Shown here: in pieces, positions 25,948 through 33,430 of the stretch
Numbering within the stretch: the stretch's first letter is position 1
Layout: each line of letters starts with the position of its first letter
From: Vicinamibacteria bacterium
Lineage (GTDB): Bacteria > Acidobacteriota > Vicinamibacteria > Vicinamibacterales > JAENWD01
Assembly: GCA_016650245.1 (NCBI GenBank)
Contig: JAENWD010000174.1
Location: 1 to 36,046, forward strand
DNA: 36,046 bases
Direction of reading: 5' to 3'
Program-made: the position numbers and the translations under genes
The notes under the pieces: model-generated
What the model was told of the DNA's origin: nothing
What the model saw: the letters and a program-made list of their open reading frames with translations, nothing else
The model's database searches: none

Positions 25948-27228
25948 CTACCGTTTCTTGACCGCCGCGCCGTCTTTCAGCGTCTCGGCTGGCTTGTCCA
26001 CCAGCGTCTCGCTGCCGGCCAGGCCATCGGTGACGATCACGCGATCGCCGCGGACGGCGCCGGTGGCGATGGTGCGCATCTGCACGCGATCGCCGACGAT
26101 CTCGAACACTTTCGGCCCGTCGCGATTCACCACCGCGCTTTGCGGGACCAGAATCACGGACTTGGCCGGCACGGCCTCGACGGCCACCGGCGCCTCGGCG
26201 CGCTGCGGCTCGAGGAACGTGACCTTCGCGCTCATCTCGGGCTTGAGGTCCTTGTCCTTGTCGATGAGCGTCACCTTGGTCAGCACCGTCGCCTTGGTGC
26301 GATCGGCCGTCGGGATGACCTGGCGCAGCACGGCTTTGTACTTGCGATCAGGGAACGCCTCGACGGTGATCTCGGCCGGCTGGCCTTCGGTGAGCTTGGC
26401 GACGTTGGCCTCGTTGACGTCGGCTTCCATCTCGAGCGTCGCCAGATCGGCCAGCGCGACGATGGCGCCGCTGGCGGTGGAGATATTCACTCCGGGCGGA
26501 ATGGGCGCGACGCTTTCGCCGATCTCGGCCATCTTGCGCACGACGGTGCCGGAAAACGGCGCGCGAATCACCGTGTTCTGCAACTGCGCCTGGGCATAGG
26601 TGAGGTCAGCTCTGGCCAGGGCGGCCGACGCGACGGTCCGCTCGCGCTCGGCACTCGCCTGCGCCAGGGCCGCTTCGGCCAGCTTCACACGGCTCTTGTT
26701 GGCGTCGAGCTGATCCACGGGCACGAGCTTGTCGGCGATCAGCCGCTCGGAGACGCCCAATTGCCGACGCGCTTCGGCGACGTCGGCCTCTGCGCGTTGA
26801 ATGGAGGCATCGGCCGAGCGCTGCGAGGCCGCGGCTTGCTGCACCTGCGCCTGCGCGCGGGCCACGTTGGCCACGAAATCCGAGCTCTCGAGGCGGGCGA
26901 TCAGGTCGCCTTCGCGCAACTGGCTGCCTTCTTCCACGCGCAATTCAGACAGGCGGCCCTGGATCTTCGACGAGACGATCGCCTCCCGGCGCGCGACGAT
27001 ATAACCGGAGGCGGTCAGCACGGGAGTGCCCGCTGGCGCGGTGGAGCGGCGCTCGACGCTCGGGGTCACGGTCGCGACCTCAACAGCGGCGTTGGCGCTG
27101 CGCCATGCCAGCGCCCCGCCGCCCAGCGCGACGATGACCACGGCGAGCAGAATCCACAGCCCCTTGCGGGACGTCTCGGGCGCCTCGTTGAGGCGCAGCG
27201 ACGCCAGGTCGGCCTTCAAATCGCTCAC
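25948..27228 (-). CDS. periplasmic adaptor subunit (HlyD/MFP family) of ABC efflux pump
   Basis: VLTASGYIVARREAIVSSKIQGRLSELRVEEGSQLREGDLIARLES; coiled-coil; IRAPFSGTVVRKMAEIGESVAP. Confidence 0.94.
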   Translation of the reverse strand: MSDLKADLASLRLNEAPETSRKGLWILLAVVIVALGGGALAWRSANAAVEVATVTPSVERRSTAPAGTPVLTASGYIVARREAIVSSKIQGRLSELRVEEGSQLREGDLIARLESSDFVANVARAQAQVQQAAASQRSADASIQRAEADVAEARRQLGVSERLIADKLVPVDQLDANKSRVKLAEAALAQASAERERTVASAALARADLTYAQAQLQNTVIRAPFSGTVVRKMAEIGESVAPIPPGVNISTASGAIVALADLATLEMEADVNEANVAKLTEGQPAEITVEAFPDRKYKAVLRQVIPTADRTKATVLTKVTLIDKDKDLKPEMSAKVTFLEPQRAEAPVAVEAVPAKSVILVPQSAVVNRDGPKVFEIVGDRVQMRTIATGAVRGDRVIVTDGLAGSETLVDKPAETLKDGAAVKKR

Positions 27229-27389
27229 GTGTGCCTGAACTCCTTGGATGGGAACGCGTACTTTATCCGACTGCGCTGCGGCGGTCCATGCGGCCAGCGG
27301 TTACGACAACCTACGACGGCGCGAGGGTCCAAAGTTCACGGTAGCGGTACTGCGGGCCGGGCGCCATTGACAAACATCACAAACAAGGG

Positions 27390-27490
27390 CCTCGGGCCTC
27401 TGGAGCTGACGACGCTAGCCTCAGGCCTCTGGAACTGACGACGCTAGCCTCAGGCCTCTGGAACTGACGACGCTAGCCTCGGGCCTTAGG
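27390..27490. repeat. 29-bp tandem repeat, about 3.5 copies
   Basis: CCTCGGGCCTCTGGAGCTGACGACGCTAG, then CCTCAGGCCTCTGGAACTGACGACGCTAG twice, then partial. Confidence 0.93.
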
Positions 27491-27563
27491 TCACGTGACT
27501 AACGTCTTATGGCGCAATTAGTTATGTCGAATGTGGCGAATGAACGAAAGGGCGCCGACCAAC

Positions 27564-27608
27564 CAACCTGCCCAACCCGATCAACCCGATCCACCTGGTC
27601 AACCTCGG
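27564..27608. repeat. 9-nt period repeat CAACCTGCC-CAACCCGAT-CAACCCGAT-CCACCTGGT-CAACCTCGG
   Basis: Read directly. Confidence 0.75.
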
Positions 27609-27668
27609 TCCCCAGCACCTTATTCCGTCAACCGTTGAAACGGCTTCCCGCGCGCGATTGGCGACGGG

Positions 27669-27703
27669 CATAGCCCGCAGTCCGTAGCCTAGAGCCCAGA
27701 GCC
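27669..27703. repeat. heptanucleotide array (minus strand GGCTCTG-GGCTCTA-GGCTACG-GACTGCG-GGCTATG)
   Basis: 7-nt period; contains stop (27689-27691) of the DUF2961 gene. Confidence 0.75.
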
Positions 27704-29671
27704 GATCTTCTTGATCGCCGCCTGCGCGGCCCACCGAACGCGCGGCTGCCGCTCGAGTTCCTTCAAGAGCGGCAGCGCCGGCGCGGCAGCTCGACCGAGT
27801 TCGCCGAGCGCATCGGCCACGCTTCTGAGCACGTGCACGTGTTGGCCTGGAACGCGGCCTGCCGCCACGAGCGCGTCGAGCGTGGACGGATCGCGCAGCC
27901 GTCCGATCGCTTGCGCCGCGATCATGCGCACGCCGACCTCGTCGTCTTTCAGACGCGCAATCAGCGCGTCACGCGCGGGACCGGCAGCCGCTCCCGCGTC
28001 GCGGAGTCCCAGCGCGGCCAGGCCCCGGACGACGTGGTCCTCATCGGTCAGGGCGCGTGTGAGTGTCGCCACTGCGTCGGCGGTCACCGGCGTCTGGTCG
28101 GCGATGGCTCGAATGGCCTGGGCGCGGCTGGCCGCCGGATCGGCCACGGGGCCCGCGCCCAGCCTGGCGAGGATGAGCGTGTCGATGCCGAAGTTGAAGG
28201 CCGTGGACGCGTTGTTCTTGCCGACACAGACGAAACGCAGCGTGTGCCGTCCCCTGGCCAGCGTGGCCCATCCGATCAGGTGATCCTCGGCGACGTAGGT
28301 CTCGGTGAAGTACGCGTCGATGCGGCCGGTGTCCCCGGCGTTGGCACCGGGCTCGTGCTCCAGCACCGTGCTGCTTGCCGTGGACTGACCGTCGAGCTCG
28401 ACGACATAGGCGCCGTAGTCGGGGCTGTGCGCCAGCTGCGCGACCAATTCGTAGCGGCCCTCGGCGGCCACGTCGAACGGGACCGTGACGGCGGCGCCCG
28501 GACCGCTGCCCTCGAAGAACAGGATGTCCTTCGACCAGAACACGTCCTTCTGCACCGACGCTTTGCCGGATTCAGCCGTCACCTCGCTTGCGCGCTGCTC
28601 GACTTCGATCTGCTGCGCGTTGCCGATCGGCAGTCGGGCGGCGCCGTACGGCAGATCGGGCTGGTCGGTCGCGATCCCGCGCTGATACCAGAACGCCACG
28701 CTGCTGAACAGGTCTGCGCGCTCCTCGAATGCCGAGCGCACCGACCCATCGGCGTTGTAGGTCCAGCCGGCGTGCTCGATGTCGAGCCGCAGCGAGCGGC
28801 GGAACGGCACGGGATCCACGACGTGCCACCGGTACGCGCCCAGGCGCGCGCCCACGCCGGTGCCCTCCGCGATGGGTACGCCGGTGTAGAGCGAGTCGCC
28901 GACGCGAAAGCTCCATGCGTCGTTGAAGTAGTCCTCGGTCCCGGTGCCTTCGATGACTGGTGCCGAGTTGCCGTCCACGTAGAAGCGCTCGTCGCCCTCG
29001 CCGAACCAGCCGGCCTCGTTCTGGACGATGTTGAGCACCGTGCCGACGTAGTGGCCCTGTCCGGCGACCGAGAGAATCTCGTAGGGTGTGCCCGCTTTGG
29101 CGGGCAGCGCCTGCCGGAACCGCGCGTGAAAGTAGGTGGTGTCGGGGGGCACCGACGGCAGCGTCCGCCAGTCGACGTGGTAGTAGAGATTCGACACACG
29201 GCGGCGGCCTTCGTTGGTGATCGTGATGCGGATGCGTTTGGCAAAGGGCATCTGCCAGTAGCTGTTGCGCGACCGCCCGCTCGAACTGTTGCGCGCCATC
29301 GCCGAGTTGATCGAGCGCTCGAAGCCGTGGCCGACGCCGAAGAAGTCGCCGACCGGCGCGTCCACGCTCGGGACCGGGCTGTCGTCGTAGTACACGCGCA
29401 GGCGAAGCAGGCGCGGCCAGCCGTACTCGTTGGCGGCCACCGTGAGCCAGATGTGGTTGACGACGCCGGGTCCGGCAAGGTCGGCCAGCGTGACGGTCTC
29501 GCCGGCGATGGGTCGCAGGCTGTCGTCGTTGGAGTCAGGGTCGCGGTTGTTGCTCGACACCCTCGCGGCCTCGCCCTCCTGGAGCCGCGTGAGGCTCGAG
29601 GGGTCAACCCCCACCGGTGTCTGGGCAAAGACTCCTGCAGCGCAGAGAACGACGATGATCGCGATACGCAT
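27689..29671 (-). CDS. secreted DUF2961-domain protein with C-terminal HEAT-like repeats
   Basis: Start MRIAIIVVLCAAGVFAQ; DLAGPGVVNHIWLTV, IEGTGTEDYFNDAWSF; HEAT-like ALTDEDHVVRGLAALGLRDAGAAAGPARDALIARLKDDEVGVRMIAAQAIGRL. Confidence 0.85.
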   Translation of the reverse strand: MRIAIIVVLCAAGVFAQTPVGVDPSSLTRLQEGEAARVSSNNRDPDSNDDSLRPIAGETVTLADLAGPGVVNHIWLTVAANEYGWPRLLRLRVYYDDSPVPSVDAPVGDFFGVGHGFERSINSAMARNSSSGRSRNSYWQMPFAKRIRITITNEGRRRVSNLYYHVDWRTLPSVPPDTTYFHARFRQALPAKAGTPYEILSVAGQGHYVGTVLNIVQNEAGWFGEGDERFYVDGNSAPVIEGTGTEDYFNDAWSFRVGDSLYTGVPIAEGTGVGARLGAYRWHVVDPVPFRRSLRLDIEHAGWTYNADGSVRSAFEERADLFSSVAFWYQRGIATDQPDLPYGAARLPIGNAQQIEVEQRASEVTAESGKASVQKDVFWSKDILFFEGSGPGAAVTVPFDVAAEGRYELVAQLAHSPDYGAYVVELDGQSTASSTVLEHEPGANAGDTGRIDAYFTETYVAEDHLIGWATLARGRHTLRFVCVGKNNASTAFNFGIDTLILARLGAGPVADPAASRAQAIRAIADQTPVTADAVATLTRALTDEDHVVRGLAALGLRDAGAAAGPARDALIARLKDDEVGVRMIAAQAIGRLRDPSTLDALVAAGRVPGQHVHVLRSVADALGELGRAAAPALPLLKELERQPRVRWAAQAAIKKIGSGL

Positions 29672-29788
29672 GTGGTTAGCGCAGATTACACAGATTCTTC
29701 TTTCCAAGCGTGCGGAAGACAGAAGAAAACGATCTGGTCATCGGCGTAATCTGCGGATGAAACCTGTCCGTGCAATCCAGAACATCGA

Positions 29789-30517
29789 TCAAATCGCGAC
29801 GCGAAGCGTCGCCACAAGCGGCAGATGGTCTGACGCGATCAGCGCGCGCCGCGATCGAACCAGTTCCACCTTCTCGACTTCGACGTCGCCCTGGTAGTAG
29901 ATGTGATCCAGGTGCACCATCGGGAAGATCCCCGGATACGTGTGGCGCCTGCGAAGATGTGCCGAGAGATCGATGCCTTGCAGCCGCTCGCTCAGCAGCG
30001 CCGAGGCTGGCCCGCGCGTCCACTCGTTGAAGTCGCCGAGCACGATCTTGGGCCCCGTCACGCGGCGGTCGCTGACGATGCTGGCAAGCCGTTCGGCCTG
30101 CACGCGACGCTCGAGAATCGCGGTGCCGAAGTGCACGTTGTAGAGGTGCAGGATCACGCCGTCCATATCGAGGTCGACGCGCATGCAGCCGCGCGGCTCG
30201 CACGTCTTCCACGACAGGTTGTAGCGGAGCTGGTGGACGATGGGGAAGCGCGACAGCACGACGTTGCCGAACTGGTGGCTCCACAGCTGGCGGGTCGGCG
30301 CCATCACCCAGCCCATGCCAAGCGCCGCGCCGAACGCTTCAGCATGCCCCCCGTGGCGCGGTCCAGCGCCCACCACCTTTTGCAGGGCGACGACGTCGGC
30401 GTCGATGTCCTGAAGCACCGCGGCAATGCGATCGGGCTTGGTACGACCGTCGAGGCCGCGGCCGCGATGGACGTTGTAGGTGACGACGCGGATGGTATGG
30501 GAGCGACGTTCGGTCAT
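29789..30517 (-). CDS. endonuclease/exonuclease/phosphatase family protein
   Basis: RVVTYNVHRGRGLDGR...IAAVLQDIDADVVALQ; LGDFNEW; LDHIYYQG; SDHLPLVATL. Confidence 0.92.
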   Translation of the reverse strand: MTERRSHTIRVVTYNVHRGRGLDGRTKPDRIAAVLQDIDADVVALQKVVGAGPRHGGHAEAFGAALGMGWVMAPTRQLWSHQFGNVVLSRFPIVHQLRYNLSWKTCEPRGCMRVDLDMDGVILHLYNVHFGTAILERRVQAERLASIVSDRRVTGPKIVLGDFNEWTRGPASALLSERLQGIDLSAHLRRRHTYPGIFPMVHLDHIYYQGDVEVEKVELVRSRRALIASDHLPLVATLRVAI

Positions 30518-30575
30518 CGGTCACGGCCGCCGGCGGGCTGGGGGGCCGTCAGGGTCTGGGGTGTATCATACCGGC

Positions 30576-30878
30576 ATGTCGCGCCTGATATCGGAAGTCG
30601 AAGTCCCGTGCCCGTGCTGTGGCGCCGTTTTGGTGTTCGATCGGAACCTCGGACGCGTCATCTCGCACGCGCAGCCCGAGCGCGGCGACAAACCTGAACT
30701 GAACGACGCCCAGCGAATCGTCGCCGCCGAAGCCGCACGACGCGAGGCGATTTTCGAGAAGTCCGTGCAGAGCGAGAAGACGCGCGGCGACGACCTGGCG
30801 AAGCGCTTCGAGGAGGCGCTCAGGCAGGCGAAGCAGGAGCCGATCTCGAGGCCGAAGCGAGACTTCGACCTGGACTGA
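30576..30878 (+). CDS. hypothetical protein with N-terminal CxxC and charged helical C-terminus
   Basis: MSRLISEVEVPCPCCGAVLVFDRNLGRVISHAQPERG... Confidence 0.65.
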   Translation: MSRLISEVEVPCPCCGAVLVFDRNLGRVISHAQPERGDKPELNDAQRIVAAEAARREAIFEKSVQSEKTRGDDLAKRFEEALRQAKQEPISRPKRDFDLD

Positions 30879-31545
30879 CCCCAGCGAATCCGATCCCCTC
30901 GGCCCTCAGAAATTCCTCCGGGATCGGCGTCCACTTCTCCCGCCCCTTGTAATCCACGGGTTTGATTCCGTGCATCTTCCGGAATGCGCGATACCGACGT
31001 CGCAGGTCGGCGATGTGCGCGGCGTTGGTCTTGATGTGCCGATGCGGGTAGTCGAGCAGGAACTGCTCGGCCGGCCAGACAAAGCGGCGCGAGAACCGCC
31101 AGTCGTAGTCGCCCATCTGCCGCATGTCGACGACGGCATAGCCGGTGACGCCGCCTGTGAAGTCCACGTAGGGCTCCACATAGCTCACCGCGAGCGCGCG
31201 CGGAGTCGCAAAGACCGGCTTGCGTCCGTGAAGACCAGGGTCGCGTGACCGCGCAACCGATCCCCACGCGCCGCCCTGCTGATACGCGAACAGCACGTGG
31301 TCGAGGCGGTCGATGGACTCGAAGCTCAGGACCAGCGGCGGGTAGCCGTGCTGCTCCAGCACGACCGCCGCAAACATCGCTGCCTCGAAACAGTGGGCCG
31401 TGCCCGCGCGGACCACGCCGCGGAAGCTGCGAAGCGTCTCGCCGCCCGGCTCGGTGTTGTAGCGCAGCGCATTCAGATACGCCTGAACCTTGGCGGGCGT
31501 GGACAAGCGGCTGATGAGGCGCCACTCGCTGGCGGTGAACCTCAC
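30820..31545 (-). CDS. hypothetical protein, possibly transglutaminase-like cysteine protease fold
   Basis: RAGTAHCFEAAMFAAVVLEQHGYPPLVLSFESIDRLDHVLFAYQQGGAWGSVARS: Cys then His in transglutaminase-like order. Confidence 0.65.
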   Translation of the reverse strand: MRFTASEWRLISRLSTPAKVQAYLNALRYNTEPGGETLRSFRGVVRAGTAHCFEAAMFAAVVLEQHGYPPLVLSFESIDRLDHVLFAYQQGGAWGSVARSRDPGLHGRKPVFATPRALAVSYVEPYVDFTGGVTGYAVVDMRQMGDYDWRFSRRFVWPAEQFLLDYPHRHIKTNAAHIADLRRRYRAFRKMHGIKPVDYKGREKWTPIPEEFLRAEGIGFAGVSPGRSLASASRSAPASPA

Positions 31546-32420
31546 GCGCCGGCCACCGCGCGCAGCCGCGTCACCAGGTCCGCGGCCGTCCAGCCGGTAC
31601 CCCTGCGCATCTCGACGACGCGGCGGTGGCGATCCAGGACGACGGCACGCAGGTTGTGCTCGATGTCGGCCGGCGCCGAGCCCGTCTGGCGCACGTCAAG
31701 TCCGAACTGGCGGCCAAAGACCGCGATCTCCGCGGGCGGTGCCGTGACGAACCGCCACATCGCCGCGTCCGCGCCCAGCTTCTGCGCATGCGCCTTGAGC
31801 ACGGCCGGGGTGTCAAACGCCGGGTCGATGCTGATGGACAACAGCCGGACGCCGGCCAGCGAACCTGAAGAACCCGAAGCACCTCTGATTGCAGCTTGCA
31901 GCTCAACAAACTTTCGATCGATGGCGGGGCAGAAGTCCGGCAACGGACACCGCGTGTAGATGAACGTCACCACCGTCACGTGCCCATCCACCCACCCCAT
32001 CGTCAACGGCGCGTCGTCTTGATCGACGAATGTCTGATCCGCCACGCGGTCACCCGGCGCCAGACCCGGAGCTGGCCGCTGGGCGGGGGTGGGTAGAGGG
32101 GCCGAGCCCGTCTTTGCGAGGCGCGAGATCCATGCGTCGGTGTTCTGCACCTGCAGAGTGGCCGTGACCAGATCGCCCGGGACCCGACCCTCGAGCAGCG
32201 CCGGGTCCTTCACCGCGAAAGGCATCGTCATGCCGGGCATGAAGCCGGTGATGTCTTCGTGTCGTAACGTTACATAATTCGTGCTGCGGTCGATGGCGAC
32301 GATTTGGCCAACGACCGTGAACTCGCGGATCGGCGGGGCTTCCCGGCACGCGATGGCCGCAAGCAGGACAAGCGGCACCGATTGGACTGCCAGCCGCACT
32401 TGGCGGCGAGGGCTGCGCAT
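31542..32420 (-). CDS. SCO1/SenC family protein with N-terminal CusF-like copper-binding domain
   Basis: VVGQIVAIDRSTNYVTLRHEDITGFMPGMTMPFAV (CusF-like); VTVVTFIYTRCPLPDFCPAIDRKF (CxxxC-type SCO motif); IEHNLRAVVLDRHRRVV. Confidence 0.9.
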   Translation of the reverse strand: MRSPRRQVRLAVQSVPLVLLAAIACREAPPIREFTVVGQIVAIDRSTNYVTLRHEDITGFMPGMTMPFAVKDPALLEGRVPGDLVTATLQVQNTDAWISRLAKTGSAPLPTPAQRPAPGLAPGDRVADQTFVDQDDAPLTMGWVDGHVTVVTFIYTRCPLPDFCPAIDRKFVELQAAIRGASGSSGSLAGVRLLSISIDPAFDTPAVLKAHAQKLGADAAMWRFVTAPPAEIAVFGRQFGLDVRQTGSAPADIEHNLRAVVLDRHRRVVEMRRGTGWTAADLVTRLRAVAGA

Positions 32421-32483
32421 CTCAGGTCACTCTATCAGGCGTACCGCGAAGGCGCTCGTGACAGCCGTTGGTAGCTGCACATT

Positions 32484-32612
32484 GACGATTGACGATTGAC
32501 GATTGCAGATTACGATGGCGTTGGGATGCATCCCGGCGCTCGGCTCGGCTCCAATTCGGTGGAATTTCGTAATCGTCAATCTGCAATCGTCAATCTGCAA
32601 TCGTCAATCATC
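32484..32612. repeat. inverted pair of heptanucleotide arrays around a GC-rich core
   Basis: Left (GACGATT)x3-GCAGATT (32484-32511); right six units from 32571-32612; core GGATGCATCCCGGCGCTCGG. Confidence 0.85.
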
Positions 32613-32613
32613 C

Positions 32614-33333
32614 ATGATCTGGACCGGCACCTCCGGCTACAACTACCCCGAGTGGAAGGGGACCTTCTATCCGGCTGATCTGCCGGCGTCCAAGATGCTG
32701 GCGTTTTACGCAGCACGCTTTCCGACGGTCGAGATCAACTACACGTTCTACCGGCTGCCCACCGAGAAGCTGGTCGCCGGCTGGGCTGCCGGGACGCCGT
32801 CTCCATACAAGCTCACGCTGAAGGCGCCCAAGCGCATCACGCACGACAAACGTCTGCGCGACGCCGGTGAGTTGCTGCGCGTGTTCTGTCACGTCGCGGG
32901 CACGCTGGGCGACAAGCTCGGCGTGCTGCTGTTTCAGCTCGCGCCGAACTTCAAGGTCGACCTCGCCGTCTTCGACGCGTTTCTCGCCGAACTGCCGCCC
33001 GGCGCCAAGGCAGCGTTCGAGTTCCGCCACCCGTCATGGTTCGACGAGGCGGTGTACGATCGCCTGCGCGCCCGCAACCTCGCCCTTTGCATCGCCGACA
33101 GCGAGAAGCTGTCCACCCCCGTCATCGCGACCGCCGACTACGGCTACTTCCGTTTGAGAGACGAAGGGTACCAGGACGCCGACATGGCCCGTTGGGCCCA
33201 CACCATCCGCGCCCACCAGGCGCAGTGGAGGGACACCTTCGTGTACTTCAAGCACGAGGAATCTGGTAAAGGGCCAGCGTTCGCCCGGCGCCTGAGCGAA
33301 CGCCTCGCTGAGCCATTGACGAATGCAGATTGA
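32614..33333 (+). CDS. DUF72 domain-containing protein (YecE-like)
   Basis: MIWTGTSGYNYPEWKGTFYPADLPASKMLAFYAARFPTVEINYTFYRLP; FRHPSWF. Confidence 0.94.
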   Translation: MIWTGTSGYNYPEWKGTFYPADLPASKMLAFYAARFPTVEINYTFYRLPTEKLVAGWAAGTPSPYKLTLKAPKRITHDKRLRDAGELLRVFCHVAGTLGDKLGVLLFQLAPNFKVDLAVFDAFLAELPPGAKAAFEFRHPSWFDEAVYDRLRARNLALCIADSEKLSTPVIATADYGYFRLRDEGYQDADMARWAHTIRAHQAQWRDTFVYFKHEESGKGPAFARRLSERLAEPLTNAD

Positions 33334-33430
33334 CGATTGACGAATAAGAAATTGCGCAGATGGGGTTTGCGCCCTCCGCTCGGGTGCATCCAAGCGGTAC
33401 GTAATCGTCAATCTGCAATCGTCAATCTGC
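33318..33430. repeat. inverted pair of heptanucleotide arrays bridging two convergent stop codons
   Basis: Left GACGAAT-GCAGATT-GACGATT-GACGAAT (33318-33345); right AATCGTC-AATCTGC-AATCGTC-AATCTGC (33403-33430). Confidence 0.85.

Noticed and set aside
27833-29749. 638-aa plus-strand ORF
   Set aside because: Antisense shadow of the DUF2961 gene; no recognisable domain.
15393-33430. CRISPR interpretation of the spaced repeats
   Set aside because: Units are 7 nt with no unique spacers, scattered over gene ends, and no cas genes are present.
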